DNA of 64,000 nucleotides from Saprospiraceae bacterium (GTDB lineage Bacteria > Bacteroidota > Bacteroidia > Chitinophagales > Saprospiraceae): assembly GCA_028285545.1 (NCBI GenBank), contig JANQPA010000097.1:180870-244869 (forward strand), written 5' to 3'. The number at the start of each line of letters is the position of its first letter. The first letter of the stretch is position 1. The notes under the pieces are model-generated. The model ran no database searches. It was not told the DNA's origin and saw only the letters and a program-made list of their open reading frames with translations. Both the position numbers and the translations under genes were made by a program. Shown here one piece after another: positions 53,656 to 62,438 of the stretch.

Positions 53656-54693
53656 TTAGAAGTCATTCCCCATTTTCCCTACCACATCATCATTTTGTTC
53701 AGGACCAACTTCTTCAGTATTTATTTCTTCCGTTCCTACCTCGTGAGTTGAGACTACCTGACTGGAATCAAAGGTTTCAGAACCAATCCAGATGGGATCT
53801 CCGTCAAAATCATTATTAAAGGTTAGCCTTTTTTTATCTGTTCCGTCACTATCCATGGTAAAGATTTCCCAATTATCATCTGCGATGCCTCCGTAGGCGA
53901 TGTATTTTCCATCTGGAGAAAAACTGCCCATTAACTCATTTTCCGGGCTTTGGGTCAAGTTCATCAAATTGGAGCCGTCGGTATGAATGCTGTATAGATC
54001 TGCATTGCCATTTTCATATCGATAAAATATAATTTTGTCTCCCTGAGGCGACCATTTAGGATGCCCTTCCATTGCAGGATGTTCACTTATGTTCTTAATT
54101 ACAAGAGATCGGATGTTGAGGATGTAAATATCCTGATTCCCGGTTTTATCAGAAGTGAAGACAACCATTCTGCCATCAGGAGATAAATTTGGCTGCTTAT
54201 TGATAAAATTATCCTGGGTAAGTGCTTCAATGATTTGACCATTTTCCTGAGCAAGATAAAGGTTCTGACCATATTCATCTTTCTGGCTAAAAATGATACG
54301 GTCACCGTATTGATCCCAATCGGGCACTTCTTCGAAAGCCGGATTTACTTCTATTTTCAAACTAGGACTTTTGATTTCTCCTGATTGCTCATAAATAGAA
54401 GATTTTTTACCATTTTGTCTGGCAAAGATTAGTTTTTTTTCAGGCCACAACCATTTGGGCCCATATTCAGCACTATCACTATGAGTTATTCGTTCCATCC
54501 ATTCACCATTTAAATCAGTAGCATATATATCGCCATTACCCGTCTGATTAGAAAGGAAAGCAATCCTATATCCTTCTTCATATAATTTATCAGCCAAAGG
54601 TGGATATTTAGGATTATAATCCGGTTGACAACCTAACAGAAAAAAGAAAAATGCTGCTACAGCCATCACCTTTCCATTAAAGTCCTGTTTCAT
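53656..54693 (-). CDS. TolB-like PD40 lipoprotein
   Basis: 345 residues; lipobox FLLGC (about residue 22). PD40/TolB repeats cover most of the chain: IAFLSNQTGNGDIYATDLNGE, RIIFSQKDEYGQNLYLAQENG, PNLSPDGRMVVFTSDKTGNQDIYIL, PKWSPQGDKIIFYRYENGNADLYSI, GSFSPDGKYIAYGG. A six-bladed propeller fits. The tail is acidic and rich in Glu-Val repeats. It lacks the N-terminal domain of true TolB, and no tol-pal genes are near. It converges with the RluA-type gene, the stops being 3 bases apart. Confidence 0.88.
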   Translation of the reverse strand: MKQDFNGKVMAVAAFFFFLLGCQPDYNPKYPPLADKLYEEGYRIAFLSNQTGNGDIYATDLNGEWMERITHSDSAEYGPKWLWPEKKLIFARQNGKKSSIYEQSGEIKSPSLKIEVNPAFEEVPDWDQYGDRIIFSQKDEYGQNLYLAQENGQIIEALTQDNFINKQPNLSPDGRMVVFTSDKTGNQDIYILNIRSLVIKNISEHPAMEGHPKWSPQGDKIIFYRYENGNADLYSIHTDGSNLMNLTQSPENELMGSFSPDGKYIAYGGIADDNWEIFTMDSDGTDKKRLTFNNDFDGDPIWIGSETFDSSQVVSTHEVGTEEINTEEVGPEQNDDVVGKMGNDF

Positions 54694-54853
54694 AATAATA
54701 GCTTATTGATGTGATAAAAAACAACCCTATTACATTTATGATAAGGAAGTTATCCAGGCTTAAAAATTTCTATGAGAAATCTTAAGGCATAATAACTCCA
54801 CGATTAAAATGTATTCCTTAATTATGAAGCAAAAAATTCGAGGTATGGGCGAT

Positions 54854-56587
54854 CTATTTCAGGGTTTCCTGAATTTCATTGTCCATAGCTAGTAATCTCT
54901 GATGAATATCCTCATACATAGCTGTCAGCTGCTGTATTTGTTTTTCCTCATTTTCTAACATCAGATCAAAATTATCAAAGTTATGGTCAATTTTATTTTT
55001 TAAATTGTTAATATATGTTTTTAGTTGGGAATCTACCTCTTGTTCCAGTTGAATTCGTCCCTTTTGTATCTCCTCCTGGTATCCTTCAATAATTTTTTTG
55101 CGCTTTCCTCTTGTTGCAAATCCGGCAAATAATAATCCAATGGCGGTTAATATCCCTCCTGTAATATCAAAAACTACCCCATTGGTAACAGTAGCCAGAA
55201 TAATCCCAATTACTGCAATACCACTTCCTGTTGCCAAATTAGGGGATAGGGTACTTTTGTCAGGGAACAATTCTTCATCCGTAAAATTTTCGGAAGTATT
55301 AACAAAGGTCCTGAAAGCCGATTGCAATTCATCAAGTATTTTGTTTCTTTTTTCGGCAATGTCACTGAAAACGTCGTGGTCATTTTTTAGGATGGTAGTA
55401 CTCGTCCTGATTTTTAAATCTATTACTTGAGCCATCTGTTGAACACTATCAGCAAGATCAACCACCCCGTCATTTAATTTGGTTTTTAATTCCGTATTCA
55501 GTTGATCTTCTAATTCCTGGGCCAGGCTCTCTAACCAGTCTTTCGGGGATTGTTTTTTATTAAAAATAGAACGAATTGATTTCCTTAGCAAGGTAAAAAA
55601 GGATAATCCATGTTTAAGTTCTTTCTCTTTTTTTAAAGTAATTCGATCATAACCGGCAATCAGGTTCTCGCTGAGCAATTCAACCTGTTTGTAGGATTTT
55701 ACTTCCTGATGTTCTAAGGTATCTTTGATATCTTTGCGGAAAGCCACATCTGCTTGCCATTGCTCCTTGCGATCTTCAAGGCCACTGGCGATTCTTTCGT
55801 TTAAGGTTTGTGAAAGTTGAATGTTGTTTTGGAGTTTTAAAACCGGAGCTTTACCTCCGGTAATGTGTTGTCGAATAAAATCCCGAACCGCTCCAAAACC
55901 GCTGCCCTCTTTTGCTCCCTCTAATTCTTCTTTTGCAGAAACGGCAAATACCTGAGGCTCAGAAATGCCTTTTTTGATGGCAAAATCCCGAACCCCCTCT
56001 ATATTTACAGATAAATCTTCTGCAGGCAGTAAGTCCTTTTGTTGTAAAACGAAAATTATTTTTTTTCTCCAATCTGAATGAATATAGTCAAAAAACTCCC
56101 AGGCTGATTGGCGGTAGGGGTTTTTGGCCTCAAATACAAAAACGATGAGATCAGAGGCAGGGATAAAACTTTCCGTAATCTCCTGATGGTGATCTATGAT
56201 GGTATTGGTTCCGGGAGTGTCAACAATGGCAATTTCTTTTAAGGTTTCTTCCGGTATTAATATCTTCTTCAAAAACGGATTTATGGTGACCACCTCTTCT
56301 TCCTCACCGAAAAGAATTTGTTGTATGGTATCGGTCATGGGCTGGGGCGCCACTTTAGTTATCTCTTTTCCTGTATTAAGCAGCGCATTTACAAAACTGC
56401 TCTTGCCAGATTTGACCTCTCCCACAATAACAAACATGAACGGTTCATGAATGCGGTTGCGCAATTCACTAACCGTTTTTGCCAATTCCTCATGACTTAT
56501 TTTAATGGTGAGATCATGCAGATCTTTGACAATTTCTTCGATTTGCGCTTTATACGATTGTAGATGAATGCTTATTAAGTTTGACAA
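54854..56587 (-). CDS. Bacterial dynamin-like GTPase
   Basis: 577 residues. G1 P-loop GEVKSGKSS (56-64), G2 Thr in PMTDT (about 83-87), G3 DTPG (123-126), G4-like QQKD near 175, then VFAVSAKE (G5 region). A helical stalk is followed by two membrane-spanning or membrane-inserting helices (SGIAVIGIILATVTNGVVFDI and GGILTAIGLLFAGF, about 455-495), then a C-terminal coiled coil. Such proteins remodel or repair membranes. The adjacent WbqC-like gene is on the same strand 11 bases downstream of its start, forming a likely operon. Confidence 0.88.
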   Translation of the reverse strand: MSNLISIHLQSYKAQIEEIVKDLHDLTIKISHEELAKTVSELRNRIHEPFMFVIVGEVKSGKSSFVNALLNTGKEITKVAPQPMTDTIQQILFGEEEEVVTINPFLKKILIPEETLKEIAIVDTPGTNTIIDHHQEITESFIPASDLIVFVFEAKNPYRQSAWEFFDYIHSDWRKKIIFVLQQKDLLPAEDLSVNIEGVRDFAIKKGISEPQVFAVSAKEELEGAKEGSGFGAVRDFIRQHITGGKAPVLKLQNNIQLSQTLNERIASGLEDRKEQWQADVAFRKDIKDTLEHQEVKSYKQVELLSENLIAGYDRITLKKEKELKHGLSFFTLLRKSIRSIFNKKQSPKDWLESLAQELEDQLNTELKTKLNDGVVDLADSVQQMAQVIDLKIRTSTTILKNDHDVFSDIAEKRNKILDELQSAFRTFVNTSENFTDEELFPDKSTLSPNLATGSGIAVIGIILATVTNGVVFDITGGILTAIGLLFAGFATRGKRKKIIEGYQEEIQKGRIQLEQEVDSQLKTYINNLKNKIDHNFDNFDLMLENEEKQIQQLTAMYEDIHQRLLAMDNEIQETLK

Positions 56588-56598
56588 CAGTATTGTTT

Positions 56599-57249
56599 TT
56601 AGGTTCTAATAAGGGATTGTTCCAATAATAAATTAGCACCAGGTCCAAGACAAAACAGTAAGTCCAATATACTTAAATTGGGTAAGAAACCATGTTTTTC
56701 TTCAAATACCTGGACATATTTTACAATTTTGTAATTAGAATCATCTTGGGATGCATTTTTTTTGGGTGAAATGTAGTTTCTAAAATCTTTAATTGACGGA
56801 TCAACCTTGGCGCTATAATTAGTGGTTAATTGCAAATTTGAATTAAGGGACAGCAAATCCAAAATGCATGTCAATAATTGTAAGTTTAGGTCAAATAAAA
56901 AAACTGGCTTCTTAAAAAATATTGGATAAAGGTATTCAGCATAATGTTCAAAAAATGGAGCATTTCCGTAAGCTGAATAAATACTTTGCCAGTGTTGTGA
57001 TGGCCAGGGCTCATGATAGGCAATTTTTACCTCTCTTATGTTTTGTTGTTGATGCTTGCCTTTTAGCAAGGGAACTGACAGTCTAAGGATACCATTCGCT
57101 CCAGCGATATGACAGCGATTTCGGTAACTTCCCTTTTGGTAGTGTTCGCAGGCCTCGATTTGTATCTCGGAATAAAGCAAAAACTTACTTACATACCTCA
57201 GGTTCGGGAGGTAATGCAATTCCATAAGTATCTTTTCTGCTAACTCCAT
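56599..57249 (-). CDS. WbqC-like family protein
   Basis: 216 residues. The conserved pattern LHYLPNLRYVSKFLLYSEIQIEACEHYQKGSYRNRCHIAGANGILRLSVPL and the INREVKI-like block, with PWPSQHWQSIYSAYGNAPFFEHY, match the WbqC family, found in polysaccharide loci and also as stand-alone genes in Bacteroidetes. Biochemical function is not established. The second Met (residue 9) is an alternative start. It precedes the dynamin-like gene in the same transcription direction. Confidence 0.87.
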   Translation of the reverse strand: MELAEKILMELHYLPNLRYVSKFLLYSEIQIEACEHYQKGSYRNRCHIAGANGILRLSVPLLKGKHQQQNIREVKIAYHEPWPSQHWQSIYSAYGNAPFFEHYAEYLYPIFFKKPVFLFDLNLQLLTCILDLLSLNSNLQLTTNYSAKVDPSIKDFRNYISPKKNASQDDSNYKIVKYVQVFEEKHGFLPNLSILDLLFCLGPGANLLLEQSLIRT

Positions 57250-57450
57250 GTTAATTGCGGCTTAATATGTTCCTTAGCCTTAAGATAAAGCATAGGATCT
57301 CTTCAAAATTTCACAAATAAACCTACATTAGCGCTGATAAACAAGTTAAGGGCATAACATTTTAAAGAAACCGATCCTAGCACTTAAAGCCTGTAAAAAT
57401 TTTTGATTTAGCACTTAATTTTATGTAAGATAAAATCTAGGAAATCTGAA

Positions 57451-58560
57451 ATGAAACAGAATAAGTTTTTTTTATTGTTGATGCTATCCTTTATGGTGGC
57501 TGGATGCAATACTGCGGTTCAACCAATGCCAACAGGTCAAAAAGCTAAAAATGTGATCTTATTAATTGGCGATGGGATGGGCTTGGCTCAGGTATCAGCT
57601 AGTTTTTATTATCAAGAAGGAAAATCACCTAGTTTTCGAAGGTTTAAGCAAATTGGTTTGCTCAACACATCCTCAGCTAAAGAAAAAGTGACGGATAGTG
57701 CCTCTAGTGCTACGGCTTATGCTACAGGAGTCCGTACCTATAACGGAGCTATTGGCGTTGGAATGGATACTGCCGTATTAGAAAATGTGGTTGAAATATT
57801 ATCTCCACAAGGATATAGCACAGGCCTTATTGCTACCTCTTCCATAGTCCATGCAACCCCGGCTTCTTTTTATGCTCATATAGATGCCAGAGGGAAATAT
57901 GAAGAGATAGCCCGGCAGCTTGTTTATTCTGATATTGATTTTTTTGCAGGTGGCGGATACCAATTTTTTAACAAACGAAAAGATGGATTGAATTATCTGG
58001 ACAGTCTAAATCATCATGGTTTTAACGTGGCGACTGACAATATTAATGAATTCAAAAAACTAGATTTAGCAGAAAAATATGCTTACCTGCTAGCTGATGA
58101 TGGCATGCCGAATATGTTAAATGGACGTGGAGATTTTCTATTAAAAGCGACTCAAAAAGCTATTGGACATTTAAAACAAGACACCGATGGCTTTTTTCTG
58201 ATGGTGGAAGGATCACAAATTGATTGGGCTGGGCATGCTAATGATGCTACATCTCTCATTCGCGAGGTGTTGGATTTCGATACGGTAATTGATGAAGCGC
58301 TTGATTTTGCTGAAAAAGATGGCAATACCCTGGTAATAGTCACTGCGGACCATGAAACTGGTGGGTTTTCACTTTCTGCTTCAAGTAATTTTGGCAGATC
58401 AGATTATAATATTGTGACTCCTTCTTTTTCAACTAAAAATCATTCTACTTCTCTGATCCCCATTTTTGCTTTTGGACCAGGTGCAGAATTATTCCAGGGG
58501 GTATATGATAATAATGAAGTGTTTGATAAAATATTACAAGCCATGGATAAGTCTAAATAG
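57451..58560 (+). CDS. Alkaline phosphatase, lipoprotein
   Basis: 369 residues; lipobox MVAGC (Cys19). Metal site LLIGDGMGLAQ (Asp41), phosphorylated Ser83 in VTDSASSATAYATG, HATPASFYAH, EGSQIDWAGHAND and VTADHETGG together give all three metal-binding groups of the PhoA superfamily. It hydrolyses phosphate monoesters outside the inner membrane; no PHO box or phoB/R gene is visible here. Confidence 0.95.
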   Translation: MKQNKFFLLLMLSFMVAGCNTAVQPMPTGQKAKNVILLIGDGMGLAQVSASFYYQEGKSPSFRRFKQIGLLNTSSAKEKVTDSASSATAYATGVRTYNGAIGVGMDTAVLENVVEILSPQGYSTGLIATSSIVHATPASFYAHIDARGKYEEIARQLVYSDIDFFAGGGYQFFNKRKDGLNYLDSLNHHGFNVATDNINEFKKLDLAEKYAYLLADDGMPNMLNGRGDFLLKATQKAIGHLKQDTDGFFLMVEGSQIDWAGHANDATSLIREVLDFDTVIDEALDFAEKDGNTLVIVTADHETGGFSLSASSNFGRSDYNIVTPSFSTKNHSTSLIPIFAFGPGAELFQGVYDNNEVFDKILQAMDKSK

Positions 58561-58571
58561 GTATAGTTTTT

Positions 58572-58597
58572 AGTGACGAGTGACGAGTGACGAGTGA
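58572..58597. repeat. Heptameric tandem repeat (AGTGACG)3.7
   Basis: Three complete and one partial AGTGACG unit, just after the phosphatase stop. Slippage-prone; no function is apparent. Confidence 0.9.
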
Positions 58598-58677
58598 ATA
58601 TGCAAATTTGCAGATGTGCTGATTCTGTGATATTACGATTCGCGTTTGTGGCAGTCTCTTGCATTTATCATAGAATT

Positions 58678-58742
58678 CCGGAGGCATGAAGTGTCAAAAT
58701 AAATGATTAGCACTATTACTAATGCATGCACAACTTTTGAAA
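58678..58742. repeat. Dispersed repeat, copy B
   Basis: CCGGAGGCATGAAGTGTCAA, AATGCATG and AACTTTTGAA occur in the same order and spacing as in copy A at 23233-23297. No inverted ends are seen around this copy. Confidence 0.65.
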
Positions 58743-58895
58743 TTTTCTGAAATTGTCAAAATCAGAAGCAATAATCGAATTCTTACGAAAATCGTATCTT
58801 TAAATAGTAAGTAAATTAGAATTTATAACCAAATAGCAAAGCTAAAATCGTTGCTACATGAAGCCAATAAGAATTTTCACTTTCCTAGATTGAAA

Positions 58896-59711
58896 ATGTT
58901 AGTACAAAATTATATACCAAAAAAATTAAATGGATTTGTTGAATTAATTTCCCAACAGACCTCCGATCAACCTTATTCATGGACGTTCTTGCCGGATGGT
59001 ATTTCTTGCCTAATGCTTCGTATCAATACAGAAAGTAAATTTGATATCATAAAGGCAAAAAACATAGGACAATTCAATAATCCTTCTGATCAATTCTGTT
59101 TTATCACAGGGTTTACTACCAGTCCTGTTGATATCTCTTTTGAACAATTTGATTTTATCGCTGCCTATTTAAACCCCATTGCTTTAAAAGCGATTTTTGG
59201 AATTGCTGCGCAAGACTTAAAAGACTTTGCCTTGGATGGTTCGCTCATCATATCTGATCTTGCATGGATAGAAGATAAAATCAATACTTTGCCCAATTTT
59301 ATCGAGAGGGCAAAATGGTTAGAAGAATGGTTATTCACAAAAATCACTGAAACGGCAGAGCTCCACACCGTTCTTAGTATTCGTAAATTGGCAGAAAAGA
59401 TAACTCAGAATCATTTTAATATTAAAGGTAAACAGTTGGAAGAGTTTATGGGCTATTCACGTGCCCATACCCATCGCCTATTCAATGAATGGTTTGGCTT
59501 ATCTTCCCAAAAATACCAAAGGTTGATGAAATTTGTACATAGCTTAGAATCTCTCCATTGGTCGGAAGAATCGCTTACAACCATAGGCCTGAATCATGGA
59601 TATTTTGACCAGGCTCACTTCATTCGAACTTTTAAGGAATTTACAGACATGACACCCCGTGAATATCGAAATCTCAAGTCTGATCTTCTCGGGCAATTCC
59701 CTTCACAATGA
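58896..59711 (+). CDS. AraC-family transcriptional regulator
   Basis: 271 residues from the ATG at 58896; a TTG start 45 bases upstream is possible. The N-terminal part, NYIPKKLNGFVELI...WTFLPDG, resembles the DUF6597 sensor domain of AraC proteins. The C-terminal part (about residues 170-265) has two HTH motifs: YSRAHTHRLFNEWFGLSSQKY and LTTIGLNHGYFDQAHFIRTFKEFTDMTPREYR. It lies 113 bases upstream of the NmrA-like gene, a likely target. Confidence 0.9.
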   Translation: MLVQNYIPKKLNGFVELISQQTSDQPYSWTFLPDGISCLMLRINTESKFDIIKAKNIGQFNNPSDQFCFITGFTTSPVDISFEQFDFIAAYLNPIALKAIFGIAAQDLKDFALDGSLIISDLAWIEDKINTLPNFIERAKWLEEWLFTKITETAELHTVLSIRKLAEKITQNHFNIKGKQLEEFMGYSRAHTHRLFNEWFGLSSQKYQRLMKFVHSLESLHWSEESLTTIGLNHGYFDQAHFIRTFKEFTDMTPREYRNLKSDLLGQFPSQ

Positions 59712-59824
59712 GACATTGATACAATTAATTTGATTTTCAGTATTCTAATTTTGTTTTGAAAATTTTGGATTTTCTTGATTAACAGGTGCTTTAAGCATCA
59801 TTTAAAATATAACAACATTAGAAT

Positions 59825-60718
59825 ATGAAGCCCATAATCGTATGCGGAGCCACAGGCAAACAGGGCTCCTCTGTTTTAAATAGTCTATTGAACAGCAAAA
59901 AATTTCAGGTGATTGCCTTGTCCAGAAACCCTAGTGGTGACAAGGCTTTGGCCATTAAAAAAAGAGGTATTGAAGTGCGAAAGGCAGATCTGCAGGATAA
60001 AACCTCTTTAATTAAAGCTTTTGAAAATGCTTATGGGGTATATGGCGTTACCACCCCTGAAAATGCAAAAGGAAAGATGGATACGGAAATGGAAAAAGAA
60101 CAAGGTATTAATATAGTCGATGCTTGTGTAGAAAATAACATTAAACACCTTGTTCTAAGTACTGTGTTTTACATCAGTGAAGAACAAAGGTCGATTCCAT
60201 ATGTCAGGAGCAAACAAGAAATTGAACAATATGCCATAAAAAATACCATGCCGTATACATTTTTAAGACCATCCTCTTTTATCGATGAGATAGGAGGCCC
60301 TTATCTCCCCATAAAAAATCGCACGGTGACCGGTATGGCTGATGGCGATGCAAAGGTGCCTTATATTGCCTGTGAGGACATTGGAATTTTTGCAAAAATG
60401 GCTTTTGAAGATCCGGAAAAATATTTAAACCAAAAAATAAATCTAGTAGGTGATTTCCTTTCGGGAACCGAACTGGCTCAGTTGCTTAATAAGTTAACAA
60501 ATGGAAAGGTCAATAAACATAAAGTACCTTCTAAATGGTTAATGAAGATTTTTGCCAGGCAATGGCTCCCTTTGAGAGAGTTTTTTGAAAAATGTGGACG
60601 TCCTCCTTATCCTGAGGAAATGATGGCTGCTCTTATTAATTGTAAAAAACAGCATCCTCAAATCTTATCCTTTGAACGGTTCCTGGATTTATATGGAAGT
60701 GAAAAGATTAAAGTATAG
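59825..60718 (+). CDS. NmrA-like NAD(P)-binding protein
   Basis: 297 residues, an atypical short-chain reductase. The Rossmann motif is GATGKQGS (about 8-15), characteristic of NmrA/HSCARG-like proteins; LSRNPSG and VRKADLQDKTSL follow, then YVRSKQEIEQYA and TFLRPSSFIDEIGGPY. Catalytic Tyr-Lys is not clearly conserved, so it may be a redox sensor or an oxidoreductase. Likely controlled by the AraC-type regulator upstream. Confidence 0.88.
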   Translation: MKPIIVCGATGKQGSSVLNSLLNSKKFQVIALSRNPSGDKALAIKKRGIEVRKADLQDKTSLIKAFENAYGVYGVTTPENAKGKMDTEMEKEQGINIVDACVENNIKHLVLSTVFYISEEQRSIPYVRSKQEIEQYAIKNTMPYTFLRPSSFIDEIGGPYLPIKNRTVTGMADGDAKVPYIACEDIGIFAKMAFEDPEKYLNQKINLVGDFLSGTELAQLLNKLTNGKVNKHKVPSKWLMKIFARQWLPLREFFEKCGRPPYPEEMMAALINCKKQHPQILSFERFLDLYGSEKIKV

Positions 60719-60804
60719 TTCTCAAAATTGATTGGCTGGTAGCTTTTATAACTCATCACCCTTTAATTGTAAACAACAACTAAAAAACTATTTAGCCTGA
60801 TTTC

Positions 60805-60835
60805 TTGTTTCCTACAACATATAGTTTTATCTTTG
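60805..60835 (+). promoter_or_regulatory. rpsU promoter (TTG - 20 bp - TATCTTTG)
   Basis: TTG at 60805-60807 and TATCTTTG at 60828-60835 with a 20-bp spacer fit the Bacteroidetes housekeeping promoter well. It lies about 50 bases upstream of rpsU. Confidence 0.7.
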
Positions 60836-60886
60836 TGCCCGCTAGATAGCAAAATTAAGAAATTGTAAAAAATCAAAATTGACTAT

Positions 60887-61078
60887 ATGCTAATAATTAA
60901 TGTAAAAGATGGCGAGTCTATCGATAGAGCGCTCAAGAGATATAAAAATAAGCACCGTAGAGTAGGGGTGATTAAGGAGATTCGTCGTAGAAAACATTTT
61001 ACAAAGCCTTCAGTTGAACGCAGAAATGAGATCCTAAATGCGAGATATCGCAATGAGAAATATGGAGATGACAGCTAA
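60887..61078 (+). CDS. rpsU: 30S ribosomal protein S21
   Basis: 63 residues, basic, with IINVKDGESIDRALKRYKNK and the KEIRRRKHFTKPSVERR block typical of Bacteroidetes S21. It sits in the anti-Shine-Dalgarno region of the 30S subunit; in Bacteroidetes S21 is known to take part in sequestering the 16S 3' end, consistent with the weak Shine-Dalgarno sites throughout this window. It has its own promoter and terminator. Confidence 0.97.
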   Translation: MLIINVKDGESIDRALKRYKNKHRRVGVIKEIRRRKHFTKPSVERRNEILNARYRNEKYGDDS

Positions 61079-61112
61079 GGAATTTATTTAGCCAACCATA
61101 GCTATACACCTC

Positions 61113-61149
61113 AAAATAGCCTGTACATTACGCAGCGCTATTTTTTTTT
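61113..61149 (+). terminator. Rho-independent terminator of rpsU
   Basis: AAAATAGC (61113-61120) pairs with GCTATTTT (61137-61144), extended inward by CTG/CAG, and is followed by a T-run. It may also serve the convergent gene. Confidence 0.82.
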
Positions 61150-61151
61150 AT

Positions 61152-62159
61152 TTATATGTCAGAAAAATAAACCAATGCTCCATCAAACATTAGTTTATTA
61201 CTTCCTTTTCCTCCATTTTGATACCTGTCCTTAATTTTTTCACCGTATAGCTCTAATCGTTCATTAGAAAAAGTGCCTTGGTTTTTATGGGTGATGGCAT
61301 CTGTAATATAGCTATGGATTAAAGCTTCATATTGTTTGAAAAACAGATCGGGGTGACCAAATACCTCTGTACCTAACACTTCCGAACCACTGAGGGCCAC
61401 GATCCCTACCACATTATCTAAATGAGAAAAGGCATTTTTAAAAACAGATAGATATTCGTCTCTTTTTTGAGTGAAATTATCAGCACTTTCAAGTGAAGCA
61501 TAAGCACTGGTCTTTCCACTCACCTGATTAGCAGAAGTAATATCGCTCACTTTTTGCCAAACTTCCTCCTGACTTCCAGAATGTCTGATAGATTTTCGGA
61601 TTCCGCTGGAGGCCACATTATAATATCCCTTAAAAGCAACAATCTTCTTATCATTTGAAGAGGAATTTGTTTCATCATCTAGATCCTCTTCCTGGAATCT
61701 CCACCTACCTTTTTCAACACAGAAAACAGAAATATCAGTGATGGTTCTGGGCAAGATGATCCGGTTAGAAGCCAGAACCCGATCTTGTAACCCTCCTTGC
61801 ACCAAATCACCACTCATTAGAAATACATTTTCTTCTGTTCTATTTTGAACAGTTAAGGTATTAACGGCCGACTGATCATCAAATCGCCCAAAAGGTTTTT
61901 TTTCTGTGATTCTAAACCGAGACTCTTCAATGGCTTCTTTTAGCGTTTTTAAGGAAGCCACGGCCTCATTTTTATTGATCATTTCTTCAGAACCCAGTAT
62001 AGGATAAAGTTTTAGCTGATCATATTTCACAGCATTTTCTTCTTGAAAAGCAAGCTCAAAATCATTATTTGGCTGATTGTTAAGATCTTGAGATCTTTGC
62101 TCTGACTGGCAGGAAACTGAAAGAAGAAAAATCAAAAGAAGGCCAAAATATTTTTTCAT
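61152..62159 (-). CDS. ARPP-1/DUF6569-like lipoprotein
   Basis: 335 residues from the ATG giving MKKYFGLLLIFLLSVSC (lipobox Cys17); an earlier ATG adds 15 residues. The core ENVFLMSGDLVQGGLQDRVLASNRIILPRTITDISVFCVEKGRWRF matches the family in which a conserved G-D/E-x-x-x-G-x-x-x-R-x-x-x-x-S/N-x-x-x-x-P block is followed by C-V-E-x-G-R-W (ARPP-1, DUF6569). Function unknown. The protein is predicted to be envelope-anchored. Confidence 0.78.
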   Translation of the reverse strand: MKKYFGLLLIFLLSVSCQSEQRSQDLNNQPNNDFELAFQEENAVKYDQLKLYPILGSEEMINKNEAVASLKTLKEAIEESRFRITEKKPFGRFDDQSAVNTLTVQNRTEENVFLMSGDLVQGGLQDRVLASNRIILPRTITDISVFCVEKGRWRFQEEDLDDETNSSSNDKKIVAFKGYYNVASSGIRKSIRHSGSQEEVWQKVSDITSANQVSGKTSAYASLESADNFTQKRDEYLSVFKNAFSHLDNVVGIVALSGSEVLGTEVFGHPDLFFKQYEALIHSYITDAITHKNQGTFSNERLELYGEKIKDRYQNGGKGSNKLMFDGALVYFSDI

Positions 62160-62438
62160 AGTTCCATTCCTTTTGGGATAAATAAATGCAATAAGCAGCC
62201 TCATACAGGAAAAAATATGATAATGATTTCCTTAGACTGTTCTTACAAATATAATGTTAATTTAGTCGGCATGCACAAAAAAGTAGCAGGCTGGATTTTC
62301 CAATACTTTTTGTATGTTCGTGGACTAAAGAGATTCCTGCAATAATGGGAGAAGTGAAAGATATTTTATTTGGATGCCAATAAATCAGGATAATTACTTA
62401 TTAACTTGCTGGCAACCCTTTAAACGAAAATTAGATAG

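Larger units (their letters stand above)
58561..58895. other. Intergenic region rich in short repeats
   Basis: About 335 bases holding a 7-base tandem repeat, the 12-base palindrome TGCAAATTTGCA (58601-58612), repeat copy B and the leader of the AraC-type gene. Confidence 0.6.

Noticed and set aside
58572..58597. Possible CRISPR-like array at the heptamer repeat
   Set aside because: Units are only 7 bases with no spacers; it is a simple tandem repeat.
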